The notes under the pieces: generated by a model
What the model was told of the DNA's origin: nothing
Databases searched by the model: none
The model's input: the letters and a program-made list of their open reading frames with translations, nothing else
Source of the DNA: Isoetes taiwanensis
Lineage: Eukaryota; Streptophyta; Lycopodiopsida; Isoetales; Isoetaceae
Length of the DNA stretch: 64,000 nucleotides
Direction of reading: 5' to 3'
NCBI GenBank assembly: GCA_021234155.1
Contig: JAJEKV010000016.1
Coordinates: 21,207,863-21,271,862, forward strand
Position numbers and translations under genes: made by a program
Shown here: positions 19,894 to 31,503 of the stretch, piece after piece
Layout: each line of letters opens with the position of its first letter
Numbering within the stretch: position 1 is the first letter of the stretch

Positions 19894-21073
19894 CAAAGGA
19901 AAGGAAAAGACTCCAAATGACGTTGATGATGGCAAAGGAAAGGAAAAGACCCCAAATGAAAAAGATGATGCCAAAGGAAAGGAAATTGTACTTTATACTC
20001 GGGTCGATTGGAAAAACAAAAAGGTCAAGATCCTGCATGCATGCAACAGAGAGATAGTAGGAGAAGGGATTATTGTTCTAGCTAAACCTATCAATGCAGT
20101 CAAGGATGAAAGATTAGGGGAGGACAGGTTAGGTGTGGCAATCTCAAAATTATATGACAATTGGAAGGAAAAGGGGTCAGGCATACAAGAATGCCTTGCT
20201 TGTGTGAAGCAACTAGAGGTTGCAACTATTGTGGCATGGTCTAGGGACATTATTCAACTGGAGGGGAACTACATATTTTCTATAGATGCAGAACCATTGT
20301 CAATAATGTTCACACAGTGTAGCAAGGGGCCACTTCCAACTTTCAAACATTATCCCACCAAAAGATGCAAGTCAGATTATGATTGTTCTCCTGAAGCCCT
20401 GATGAAGGTTAGAGGAAGTGAATGTTGTTGGGCCTCTTGTATTAGAATGTTCACAATAGACGAGATGGTGGGAGCAAGAGCTACATATCAGGAACATAAG
20501 TGTGATAGCAGGAGGAATTTCATGTACACCGTATTTGGCTATGCAATTCAAGATGAAAGATCAAAGAAGAAAAGATTCCCATTGAATGGAAAGTGGATAT
20601 GTTCAAAAGCATAGGTGGCTATACATGGAATTCCAACCTCTTCTTAGCACAAGTGGCAAAAGAGACATGAAAATGGTAGTAGAATTGCATTGCACAGGAA
20701 CACTGGCCTGGTAAGGCTTACCTCAAGAACAATAGCTGCAAAGGAAATCTTTGAAAGATATGTGGATTTCAATGCAGAAAACATGCCACATAAGAGTAAG
20801 AAGGATGAACATGGTAGAGTTGTTGTTGAAAAGAGATTGCCATCCCATTGTACTCAGAAGAGCATATTAGAGGAAATAAATGCATTGCTTCGGGAACTTG
20901 GAGTGGCCTCTATATCCCAGCCAGTTTTCGTAGGCTATGGAATAAGCATTCCAAGCATGTGACCATAGCAACTTCAAACAACTTTGCAAAGTGCAATTTA
21001 TGTGTTAAGCTGAAGGAGACACTAGATAAGACTGTGCAACCAAGTCTAAGGGCAAAGATAAGGGAACATATGA
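19892..21073 (+). pseudogene. DUF7869-type relic 1, segment B
   Basis: Continues the charged repeats, then IVLYTRVDWKNKKVKIL and an open frame to 20614. After a shift at about 20610 it goes on: WICSKA, VAIHGIPTSS, HKWQKRHENGSRIALHRNTG, LPSHCTQKSILEE, then HVTIATSNNFAKCNLCVKLKETL and KIREHM. The layout (vC..a...GIp, G....H.N, a long spacer with yLP, then f.kC..C..lk and H) matches the N-terminal half of DUF7869-containing transposase-like proteins, which are abundant in some bryophyte, fern and conifer genomes. It is interrupted after codon HM by the MITE at 21074. Confidence 0.6.
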
Positions 21074-21329
21074 AGGAATGGGCAAAAGTATGCTGGTGGG
21101 TATCAAAAGCAGGCGTCCGGACACATGCTGACAGCACTCATATAGCACCCCATATGGCAGCTTGTTTAAGGTGTTACTGGTACTAGCACACGGGAATTAG
21201 GTAATCAATATAAATATGTAACAACTCCAATTAATAACAAGTGGAATACTATGATAGAATAGTACATCCAGGGTGCTGATCTAAGTGCTGGGGCCGCGTT
21301 TTTTTGATACCCACTAGCATACTTTTGCC
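21074..21329. mobile_element. MITE-like TIR element (256 bp)
   Basis: Terminal inverted repeats of 29 bp with one mismatch (21080-21108 and 21302-21330; begins GGGCAAAAGTATGCT). It is flanked by a 7-bp duplication CATATGA (21067-21073 and 21330-21336). The left TIR sits 6 bases inside the inferred boundary. No coding capacity. Removing the element plus one CATATGA joins REHM to TDQLSCRSTYW in frame, which supports the chosen ends. Confidence 0.7.
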
Positions 21330-22073
21330 CATATGACAGATCAACTATCATGTAGGTCAACTTATTGGATGTGGAGGACCTTATCTGCAATGGAACCTAA
21401 TAACTATTTATGTATTATACATGATAAAATGGACCAACAAAAGACTTGTCTTCCACAATTCAAGTACATACCTAAGTCATGTGGAATATCATACCCTTTG
21501 CAGATTTTAATGACTGGGGCAATCTTGCATGGGCAGTCTCAAACCTACTATGTCCATTTCAGTTTAGAGTTGTGGAGTGATGGTCCAGATTTTCACATTG
21601 GGAGTATCATGAGATGTTTAAGAAACTATGAGAAATAATGGTCACCTCCAGGATCCTACAGTTAGCCAGGCACTACATAGTGCATTGTTGGATGGAAACC
21701 CTAATAGTATTGAAAAGTTTAGCAAGGCAAGGTTTAGGAGGCATGGACCTAATGAACATGTTGGAGCTTCAACATCTCGTGCTAAGCCTCGAGATCTGCC
21801 TAGAAAGCTCCTCTTGTAACTTGATAATTGTGCTGGTCAAAATAAGGACAGGTGGATGTTTTCTTTCCTATCCTATTTAACAGCTGTGGGTATTTTTGAA
21901 AGAGTCAATTTGGGGTTCCTAATGCCCGGACATACTCATGAGGGTGTGGATGCATTGTTTGGAAAATATAGTCTACTGGAAATATTTCATGGATGTACTA
22001 CTCCATCTCCTATAGGATCTCTCATAGAAGAAGTGCCTGATTGGAAGAGTTTTGTAGATGGTTATGCTCTCGA
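21330..22073 (+). pseudogene. DUF7869-type relic 1, segment C (core domain)
   Basis: Core of the transposase-like domain: LCIIHDKMDQQKTCLPQF (about 21409), then ILMTGAILHGQSQTYYVHF, a shift near 21637, then LDNCAGQNKDRW (about 21819), FERVNLGFLMPGHTHEGVDALF (21894-21959) and DWKSFVDGYALD. The conserved D...D (DKMDQQK, LDNCAGQNK) and GHTHxxVD positions are retained, resembling a DDE-type fold. A frameshift and several stops make it non-functional. It is cut at 22073 by the 3.6-kb TIR element. Confidence 0.65.
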
Positions 22074-25000
22074 CCCGGGGGGTTCACCTCCATGTAAAGG
22101 GGATATGGCATGTGCATTCCAGGGGTCGAGAGAAACCCCTCCGTATACGGCTCGCCCATAGAAACCCCTATATATACAGTCTGGTGTTGGTGAAAAATAA
22201 TACCTGATTCCATACTAGTCTACTCTCTACCTTACATTTACATTCAACCTCCAAATTTTGCAAGCTCCACAAGGTTGGTTGCATACCAATGATAAATTCA
22301 TATTAGTTGAACTTGATTTCAGCCAAATTGCACATCTGGGATTTCTTTTGTGCCTATCGAGTGGTTTATGATAATATTAGTCATTACGTCCATTCCTTCA
22401 TTTTATCATGTCTAGCTCAATTGGCAACACATTTAGAAGTCCCTGTAAACTTCTGCTACAACAATAATGTTACAGTAGTAAAGCCTCCTTGAGGCCAATA
22501 GTACTTGCAAGGGCAGAAAAGGAAGCATGACGGACATATAAAAGTAAAGCAGAGCATCACAGAATGTGCTTCATATGCTGTCATGGAATAGTTCATGGTA
22601 CAAATATATTCATGGTTTCATGGAGCATATCCACAAAGGTAAAAGAAAGAAACTTTACACCAGGAAGAAACAAAGGTTGCAACTTCGGTGTGGAGTACAC
22701 AAACTAGGTTTTCATTTTCCTGTAGCACGTTAGACAACAAAGTTTCAGAAAGCAAAACATAGCGCATTAAAGCTGAAGAAAAATTAAATAGAGGAATATG
22801 AGGACCTTATAATGTCGAGAGGGGCTTTAAGTCCTCGAAAACCACCTTCAACGAACACAAGCACCACAAAATTTCCAACCATTCTCTCCATTTCCAGTCT
22901 ACAGTTGGCTGCATAAGCAGGCTTGGCTAAATTCAAGGTTCCTTTCTCTTTTGCATGTTTGCAAGGAAGATAAATCGTTGTCAGACAGGGCCCCTAGGCA
23001 TATAGTAAATCCGCAAGTGCTACAACCCTCATGTTCTGCTACGAGCTTGGAGTATAATAGGTGGGTTACAATATGGACATGCAGCTTCAGGAAGTACTTA
23101 AGAGTTGGATATACTTGAACACTATAACTGCCATCATTATTTATGATATGATTTTAATCAGCATTGGCACAACACAACATGTTCTACTTTTAAGCACAAA
23201 CCTGTAATTTCCTTACTTGGCATCGTGGCAGCAACTGCAGCATGCAAACCTGCATCAAAGTACTAAAACACCATCAAACCAGCTTTGATAAGTGCTGTGA
23301 ACAACCAAACACTTCTCAAACAGTAATAATGTCATATCTTTAAGCCACATATACAAGATACATTTACAAGAATGAACATCAGCAGGTCACCTATCATAAG
23401 CTCATATACCATCTATTCCACACAAAAGGAATTGGGATAGAACCATATCCATGATAAAAGATCTATCATATCTTATACCTGTGATGCCAAACCAGAATTT
23501 AGTGGCATGCATAACATCAACAATATTGATATAGCTTTTCTACCAAGGCAGCCTATTTGTCCCTTCACAAAGGCAATAACTAGTTCCATTAAGCCCTACC
23601 AAAAATGGAGGATTAGATGCAAGGGGACAAGATCATATTCAACCCAAATATTCATTACTAAGCAGAACTTTTAAATGCCATCAACAATGGCAATGTTTAC
23701 CATGTATTTCGGATGGCATTTGTAACTAGCCACATTATGTAGCCAATAAAATACCATGATGATGTGTACAAACTTTCTAAATAAAGGAAATACTATTTCC
23801 TATTGGGACCACAATTTGCTTTCAGAAAACCCAATATATAGAGGTCTTTAGACTGAGGCAATACTCTGTTATTGAACCTTATTAACAATTATGTATTTAG
23901 AATAAAGTACCATTAATAAAGCCAGCAACAATAAAAGCCTGCTGTGAAGTTCACAATAAAGGCCATATTATTTTTAGCCATATTCCTATTGTTATTTTCA
24001 CAATAGAAGCCAGATTATTTTTATTCATAGCAAATCTGAGATGAAGCATTGCTAATTCTACTATAAACTAAATCGAGATGAAGTAATGTTTTCCCATCTC
24101 ATTGACAAGCCAATCAACATATCAAACCTGTTTATTGGCGCTCCTATAGCCATTGTTTTGCGTTTGATCACAAGCTCCAGCTATATTTCTTATGTCAACA
24201 AAGCCGCATCTCCATTTGAAGACGAAACTTGATATCATGTACTAGCATCTGTGATATGCAAATCCAAGATAAAACTGTAATATTTAAGCTATTTTCGTGG
24301 AAGGCCTAAATGTGTAATGTTTAACTGTAATCATAGAATAGAAGATATCAAACCTGATAAGGAGGGCTCTTCTAAAATTGGCTTTTGGAATTCTATTCAT
24401 ATTGTTCCATAGCAGAAAGCAGCATCGAAGATGCCACGATGCTTAAAAGTTGCTTACTTGTAATTTCCTCCAGTTTATAAGTTGCTGCAAGATGCTCATA
24501 AACCTGATAGCAGATCATGACTTATCAGTTACATGAAGAAATAAATCATCATGAAGTTGGCCTACCATTTGATGACAACGTCTACCAGATTATGAATGAG
24601 ACTGCAATACCAAAATGATTGTGCAAAGTTTATGACATATGCTTCCTTCAAGAAGCCCTCTTCATCTTCCATATGAAGGCAGGGGATCAATGACTTGCCG
24701 CTCATCAGGGTCCCGTGAAGAAAGACAACCTCAAATTGATCATGACTAAGTAAAAATTTTGACACATTTTGATACCTCAAAGATCCTCTTACTACTAATA
24801 CGTTATATTGTTGAATCAGCACCACAGAATGTAGGGTGGATAAACTTACTTGAGTTGCAACATTTATTTTTTTATGTCGTTAATCCAGGAAAAGCTTCAA
24901 TAGAAAAATGTGAAGCCTTCATCTTTTCTATACATGAAACTGCAAAGGAGAAGCTTTGATAGAAAATGCCATGTACTGTCAGGACATTAGAACTGCATTT

Positions 25001-25693
25001 TACTCCATCTCGTCCGATGAAATTGAAGTTTTAACTTCTATATTCTAGACCGTACCCAGATTTGCCCGATAGTTGAGCAAGCTTAAAGAACATCATCGAT
25101 TTTCCATTGAAAATGAAATGAGACAAAATGGGTTGATCTTGCAAGAGCAGACTTCAAACAAAACTTTTAATAACCTAAAAAATTCACCTCTGCAAGCTTC
25201 CTCGCTTTCTTGCTGTTGAAACAAAGTGGCAGTAGAAGATAAATCGGCTACATAGCATCTTACATGTTTCAAGAGTACTGAGTTCTGACTTATAACCATA
25301 GCTGCAAAACCGAAGAAAAGATTATAATACGCTAAAAACCGAAAGAAAAAAGAGAAAGATGCATATGAAAAGGAAGACTATGCCAACAAAAAAGGCCATT
25401 CCGTTCATAAGAAACTATAAAAACAAGATTTCTGAGGCAAAAACTGTACAGGGAAAAAAAAAATTAAAAACATACCTCCGGAAATCCAAGGACCCTTAAA
25501 CGTATCTGCCCGGCAACCAGCAAAGCATCTAACCCCCTTGAACGTATTTCTAAGTGCATACCCCTGTGGGAAAACCGCTCCTCAAACCGTGGAAATACAG
25601 CTCCTCCGGCGCCAAAACGTGGGAGACACCTTAAGTATACGTACTTCAAAAACGCACATGTTTTGTACGGAAAAAAGAGGTGAACCCCCCGGG
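22074..25693. mobile_element. 3.62-kb TIR DNA transposon, non-autonomous
   Basis: Perfect 17-bp terminal inverted repeats CCCGGGGGGTTCACCTC (22074-22090 and its complement 25677-25693), flanked by 8-bp duplications GCTCTCGA (22066-22073 and 25694-25701). A one-base shift of the boundary gives a nearly 9-bp duplication. Eight fits hAT-like transposition, nine would fit Mutator-like; the terminal bases are not typical of either as I know them. No transposase frame is present. On the minus strand there are exon-like pieces with fair splice sites (25559-25476 ending at AG/GTATGT; 25301-25195 starting after TTTGCAG), so captured gene fragments are possible. Excision restores the transposase-like frame across YALD to MEGHSRPLQF. 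Confidence 0.8.
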
Positions 25694-26581
25694 GCTCTCG
25701 ACATGGAAGGTCATTCTAGACCTCTTCAATTCACTTTTTGGGCGAGAGAAGGGGTTCCAATCATGCAATGGAAAATGAGATCTTCATAGGAGAAGTGGAG
25801 AGGTGGGGCAGAAATTTGGCACAGGGATGCAAATGGCAAGTTTATGATACCTCCTGGTCAACCAAAAGCTCTAAAACCAACTGAAGAAGTGAAGCAATTG
25901 GGATTGACTAAGGATGGCATCAATGACTACATCAAGCATTGGCAAACTAATTCGGATAAGACTAACCGTGCATTGATAGATTACTGGAAGAAGGTGATCA
26001 ACTTATTGGATGAGGTAGACACATCCTCAGAAGAGCTGAAAGAAGGGTGGTTCCTTAAAAGTAGGTGGAAAACATTAGCTGGTGCTGAAGAAGATGATGG
26101 TACCATTAATAGCATTGTTAAGGCATATGCTCCTTCTCAATCTGACAAACACTATGTTGGCCCTAAGAAGGATAGGCCAAAATATCTAAGCATGGATTGT
26201 TATGAACCTTCTACTAACGTGGAGTGCCACCAATTTGTAGTAGTAAAACCAGCAGATCTAGAGACCTATCTAGTGTGGTTGGGATACACCATCTCGGATA
26301 TTTGCAAAGAAGAAGGTAATGTTAACTTCAATAAGGTGCGCGTGGAATGGTGGCATCCAGTGCATCAGTTGAGTAATGTCATTGATAAAGAAAGATATTC
26401 AAATTGTTGGACAAAGAGGTGGAGGAGAAATCCTTGTGATCCTGATCTTTGGCTAGATGTTGAAACCGTATTGTACTTGTGGACTCCAAAAACTATTCCA
26501 GATAGAAATGTGAGAGTTACAATACCTCAGGATGTAAGGAATAAGGCTATCATATCATTGGGGATGCTGGAGGAAAAATGA
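25694..26581 (+). pseudogene. DUF7869-type relic 1, segment D (C-terminal part)
   Basis: Resumes in frame after the TIR element: MEGHSRPLQFTFWAREGVPIMQWKM, a stop near 25787, then an open frame from 25844 to 26581 (245 codons). It reads GLTKDGINDYIKHWQ, SSEELKEGWFLKSRWKTLAG, then VVVKPADLETYLVWLG, RVEWWHPV, CWTKRWRRNPCDPDLW and ends LGMLEEK. The first part matches the 'H..p..F.f....v..q.Km' stretch that follows the core domain in this family. The long tail with a K.-W-W/F-L-G-x-V and chromo-like WWHPV segment is plausible as a C-terminal binding region but has no name I can give. The long open frame is surprising in an otherwise decayed gene. Confidence 0.6.
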
Positions 26582-28154
26582 AAAACTATGTAAATATATT
26601 TTCTTCATTAATATGTATCAATCACAGTTATGAAAAGTTGTGTACTAAATGAGCAGTGTGATGTATGATTTTGTAATTTGAAGTTAAGGTGTGAATGAAT
26701 TTTATCAAGTTACTAAAAACTTGCAATTAAAAATGTATCCCAAAATCAAGACATAATCCCAATTTACTTGAATGATGGTTAAGTCTTCATATGCCACATG
26801 GATGGATAAATATGCCAATTTTGCCCGCATGGGTACGGTGGCTTAAGTAACTTCTATACAAAAGTTTTCTTTGGCTTTTTGATCCTTTCAAGTGTGTAGA
26901 GGAGCCTATGGTTGCTTTGGTAAAAAAGGACTTGCCTACAGGTAGCAAATCAAGGGGGAATGATTATGAAACTAAATGGCCAAATTGGAAAAGGCCATAT
27001 TGCCTTTGTCCACACCCCTAGAATGCATGTGCCGCAAAAGGAGTCTTATGGGCTAGATAACAACCTCTACACAGGCCGTTATGGGCCAGAAAATGGCTGA
27101 GGCCGTACTTAACATGTGCAACGTGTAGTATAGCCAGTGTGCTGGGAAAGGCCTCGATCGTTTTATGGGCCACGGCGTGTGTAGAGGCTGTTATTAGCCT
27201 TAACAGCCTGGCTAGAAATTTTTATTCAACAACAAGACTATTATGGTGATAACAAATCTGTTATGGTGATAATAATTTCATCCAGCCTGTTACGGCCCAT
27301 ACGTTCCCTCTTCCCCCTTGAATCAACGTTTGAGATTCATTCCTAGACTGAAAATCTCGGGACAGGCTGTTAAGGTGCGCTACTACAATGATTCATGGCC
27401 CAAGCTACAGTAGATGTTGGTCTGACTTTGTCGTCTCATCCGCTACTGCTGCATAACAGAGCTCTCTCTCCTATTATAGTTTTGATGTTGCCTCCTTGAA
27501 AATATCCCTTTCCTTTACCTTTTATTAAATAAAGGTCTTGGCCCTTTTGTACGCATGCTCGATATCTCCCTTTCTCCCAATAATAGTTCAAACCTTAGCT
27601 CAACCTCGTCAAATATCTCGGCCCCATCTCATAATATCTTTGTTGTGATTGCCTTCTTGTTTTAGTAGACGTCCTACTTATTTTAAAGGTCCCTTCTTAT
27701 AGACTAAGATGATCCCTTATAACATTCGAGGGCCCTTAATAGTATGAGGGTCTTTTCTACAATAGAGTTTCTCTTGCTGTACAATTACATTATTATCCCT
27801 TGGTCCCTTTATATTGCTAGGGGACTTTGCAATTAATATTCATATACTATTTGCCATATTTCGTTACACCCATTCGCCGTGGACCACTACCCTGTACTTG
27901 CTCCATATCGACATTGTTATCCAAATATAGCGCCTCTAGATATATCATCTAACAGAAGCACATATGTAGTCCATACTATTTCTCTAAAGGCGACGCTTCC
28001 TTGGAACCACTCCCCCGTAAGGAAAACAACCTCTGACAAGGAATGCAATGCCACATGAATACAATGCACCTACAATCATTCCTCCATAAGGAACACCACT
28101 TGATTAGATAATTTATCCAATAAATCCATTAGCTATATTAATTTCTAAAGGAGG
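26582..28154. other. no gene recognised
   Basis: No coding or TE structure that I can support. Short motifs such as CTGTTATGG/CTGTTACGG recur between 27090 and 27330 (TTATGGTGATAA twice at about 27240-27270), possibly remnants of an old LTR. Confidence 0.5.
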
Positions 28155-28640
28155 TGCACATATTCTAAACAAGGTGCACCCTGGACTACCACAGTCGTCG
28201 GATCCGTCGATCCTACATCCTAGACTGTATGTTGGGGTCTCTGGGCACCTCTCGTTTCGCTTATGGTCATTTATGATTCGAGGCGCCTATGATTTTGAAA
28301 TATGAAATACGAGTTCGCCTATGGTTTTGAGGGAATATCGAACCACCATATGGCTTTTCTTGAACTTTTAGAATATGAAATATGAGGGCTCGAACATCTA
28401 TCAAAATAACTCATTGACCTAATAAGACTACTTCAACCAATATACCTAGTGAGCTAATGTGATTATTTTCTATCTTGAACCTATGCTTTTTAATAACAAT
28501 CCATTCAATTGTTTTAGGGATATCATGGTTTCAGGAATTGTCATTTTTAGATCCATCTCAAATCCCCCTGAACCCTCTGTTATTGTGCTTACATATTGAA
28601 AATACCCATTTCTTAGATGATGTATTATTCTTATCAATCC
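28155..28640. repeat. dispersed repeat family X, copy 1
   Basis: About 490 bp that align by eye with 44712-45190 in the same orientation: CACATATTCTAAAC..., TATGGTCATTTATGATT, ATATGAAATACG, CAATTGTTTTAGGGATAT. Identity is perhaps 70-75 per cent with indels. On the minus strand GATGTTCGAGCCC near 28384 resembles a polymerase III B box. No coding capacity. Confidence 0.7.
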
Positions 28641-29582
28641 CTTGGGCTCCATGTCGTGATCATACCCAGAAGTCTCAATAAGTTTACTAGACCGACCTTC
28701 TTAAAGAGAAGTGGCGTCACCCTATTACTTTAACATATTTCTCGTAAATATGTTAATTTCCTTCAAATATTTTCTTAGTATAGTCGGATCACAACCTTTG
28801 AGTTCTCACTCACTATCTTCCTACTCCATTTGAGCCAACAACAAAATCCTTGTGGTCCTCGCTCTATATCTCCATCTATTTTAACATAGAACAACATGGT
28901 TCAAAATCACATTCCTTGTTTAGATTTTATTAATTTCTTGTAACCAAGTCCTGTTCTCAAATCTTCATAAAATCATTACTTATGCCATTCTCTTGAAGGG
29001 GTCTAATGGTAAGTTTCATATCATACCAGCTCTATGTAAACACCTCCTCTCCATAAAGTCCCCTCCAATTAGATATAACAATCCGTGTTCTCTTAATTTG
29101 CCATTTTTATCTATAAATCATTCCATAACTATGGAGTTCATTTAGCCTTTTAAGTTCTATGCCATTGTTATCTTGTGGAAGCTACTACAAGCTCTGTAAG
29201 CCTAATTCATCTTGATTCTAAAGGATCTCAAAGATCGATCATGATCACTTACAATTTCCAATTACTAGGCTATTTCTCAACTTCATATTTATTGTTAACT
29301 CTTATATCCTTTATGACTTCACATCTTGCATGCAGTCTAATGATTTCAAATCCAATCCTACAGTCGATGCCATCATGCAAGAGTAATTCCAATGCCGCAA
29401 ATTGGCTCTACTCTTTACTTACATAATACAAGCCCTACTACAATAGCTGCAACCCTGAAAGCTCTTCCAAATTGTCACAATTAATTCTTACTTGTTCTTA
29501 TGTTCCACCGTGGTAATTATTATTCAAGACTCATCGAATTCTTTTGATCTTAATCAAACTCCTTCAGAAATTCCGTGATCAA
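28641..29582. other. no gene recognised
   Basis: AT-rich sequence without an identifiable gene or repeat. It abuts the truncated copia LTR. The missing 5' part of that LTR would have been expected here. Confidence 0.5.
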
Positions 29583-29913
29583 GCCATATCTCAGCCAAAC
29601 AGTTAGGCAAATAGAGTGTCCAATACCGACTCCGGTCAGTTTGGATCACAAAATAAATCGAACTAGAATGATTGCTTATATATTCATCTTGATTGTAGTT
29701 GCAAGGGAATATAAATTCCTGCTTGATCACCCTTTGTGAATAGTCTGGTTAATACTATTGGTTTAAGTGTTGACATTATTGCTACAGTATTTGCTGAATG
29801 TGAGAAGTTAAACATTTCATAATATATAAGTTAGTTGTCTTGATATGCAATAGAAGATTCAAATCTATTAAGTGATCATATTTATTCTAACAACTTGTGC
29901 TGAATCTTTAACA
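29583..29913 (+). repeat. copia 5' LTR, 5'-truncated
   Basis: Matches the last 331 bases of the 3' LTR and ends in the expected CA immediately before the primer site. About 150 bases of its 5' end are missing. Confidence 0.9.
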
Positions 29914-29914
29914 G

Positions 29915-29926
29915 TGGTATCAGAGC
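29915..29926 (+). promoter_or_regulatory. copia primer-binding site (tRNA-iMet type)
   Basis: TGGTATCAGAGC begins two bases after the LTR end. It is the classical plant copia site complementary to initiator methionine tRNA. Confidence 0.95.
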
Positions 29927-29930
29927 TAAC

Positions 29931-30883
29931 ATGGCAACTAGACTTTTCTTCATTATTGAATGGAGTTGATATGTCCCAATGAGAAGCAGGCTTTCAGACC
30001 TGGCAAGAAAGGATGAAGGATGTACTGCAAGCAAAAGATCTGTGGGACTTGATTGCAGGTGATGAAGAGGGAGAGAGCAATGTTGCTCACTCAGAAGAAA
30101 GTGGAGCCAGTGAAGGTTCTGTTAATGCAGCTACTAGTGGAAGTATTCCAAAATGGGCACATCAAGCTAGGTGCATTATTTCCAGTAAGTTAAGCTCAAG
30201 CATCATGTTTAAATTGAAAAATAAGACACCTAAGAAGATGTGGGATTTTTTAGTTAAACACTATGAGGTCAAGAATTCATCTCAGATTGAAATGCTTGAG
30301 CTAAGAAGACTTAAGTTTAAGGATGAGGACAATCTTACAAAGTTTTTCCATAAATATGCAACATAGTGACAGATTTAGAGGCAGCATGAGTTCCTATAAC
30401 TAAAGATGTCCATGTGGTGTCGCTATCTAGGTATTTTCTAAATATGACAAGCTATCCATATTGGTCAGAAGTGTTGCAAGAAATCGTGAGAAAACTGAAC
30501 TCATGATCAGAACCAAGATTGAGCAAAGAAAAATCATGAAAGATGAAGATGAAGAAAATGCTGAAATTTTGTTTGCAGGAAAAAAGAAAGGACGATTTGG
30601 AAATGATAAGAACATTTCAGGACATTGCTTTTACTTTAAAGGGTATGGGCACCTTAAAAACAACTGTCCTAAGTTGAAGGAAAATAGATGTTTTAACTGT
30701 GAAGGTCTTGGACATGTAGCTGCAAACTACCCTACCCCTAACGGGATAGGAAAAGGAAAAGTTAAATCTAAAGGGAATTCAAGTTTTGAAAAGGAAAAGG
30801 GTAATATTTCAAGGGGAAGACATGAAGGTAGAGCAAGTATAAATCTGGCTGAAGGTAGAGCATGCTACATGTTCTATTTCTAA
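29931..30883 (+). pseudogene. copia gag, decayed
   Basis: Reads LDFSSLLNGVDMSQ, a stop, then FQTWQERMKDVLQAKDLWDLI, the UBN2-type Gag domain of plant copia. It continues through ARCIISSKLSSSIMFKLKN and KKMWDFLVKHYE to a stop at 30366, shifts, and ends with two zinc knuckles in the 30461-30883 frame. The first, CFYFKGYGHLKNNC, has lost its second cysteine (F in place of C). The second, CFNCEGLGHVAANY, has lost its last (Y in place of C). Gag forms the virus-like particle and binds the element RNA. The lost zinc ligands confirm decay. Confidence 0.85.
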
Positions 30884-31160
30884 CAAAGTTGCTAACAAGA
30901 ATAGTGATATGCTTGTGACAGATAGTGGAGCTGAGAGATCAATAGTTAGAACTACCGATGCTCTCATGGAAAGGAGAAAACAGAGTTCAACCTTTGTGCA
31001 AATGGGAGATGGGGGGCTTCAAGAGGGTGAAGAATCTGGAATGCTAGAACTCTATGATCTAGAAGGAAGTAGTTAATTTACTTGATGTACTTGCTGTTCC
31101 AAACATTGTAAGGAACCTTATCTTGGTCAACCAGTTAGTTGATGGGTTTTAAAACTGGGG
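30884..31160 (+). pseudogene. copia protease and GAG-pre region, fragment
   Basis: Reads MLVTDSGAERSIVR, the D-S-G aspartic protease site, and after shifts VNLLDVLAVPNIVRNLILVNQLVDGF, the conserved 'l.dVl.vP....NL.sv.qL...G' stretch that precedes the integrase zinc finger. Homology then stops. The integrase HHCC and D,D-35-E core are not present, so a deletion of about 0.9 kb is inferred. Confidence 0.8.
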
Positions 31161-31314
31161 GATTTGCTTTTATCACATGAGCATATGCCACCTGCTTGCT
31201 TAAGGTGAGAAGAAACACCCCTATATACATACGCAAAAGTGTTAAAAAAACACCCTTTCCATGGAGAAAATACATTAGAATGTCAATAAGAGGGGGATTT
31301 AAACCCCTAGTAGA
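31161..31314. other. unassigned sequence at integrase deletion
   Basis: About 150 bases of unknown origin that replace the missing integrase core. They begin GGGGGATTTGCTT and end GGGGGATTTAAACCCC, so the two edges share GGGGGATTT. This could be the scar of an excised or internally deleted insertion. Confidence 0.4.
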
Positions 31315-31503
31315 AGAATTGTGGAGCAAGACAAGTAAAAAATATGAAGTATTGAGTTTTGGAAGCATTGCATTCTCCCATGTAACAAAAGAGATAACGA
31401 AGAAACTTGACAATCGAGCAACATTCGGCTTCACGGTAGGATACGATGACATGTCAAAAGGATAGAGTATATCTAGCTGAAGAAAGAAAGATAATTGTTA
31501 GTC
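31315..31503 (+). pseudogene. copia integrase C-terminal part, left of insertion
   Basis: Reads EELWSKTSKKYEVLSFGSIAFS then HVTKEITKKLDNRATFGFTVGYDDMSKG and, after a one-base loss, YRVYLAEERKIIVS. This is the conserved end of the copia integrase, 'FGs.a..h......Kld.ra....vGY....KgYR.y......i..SRDV.F'. It stops at the exact edge of the 3.1-kb insertion. Confidence 0.85.
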
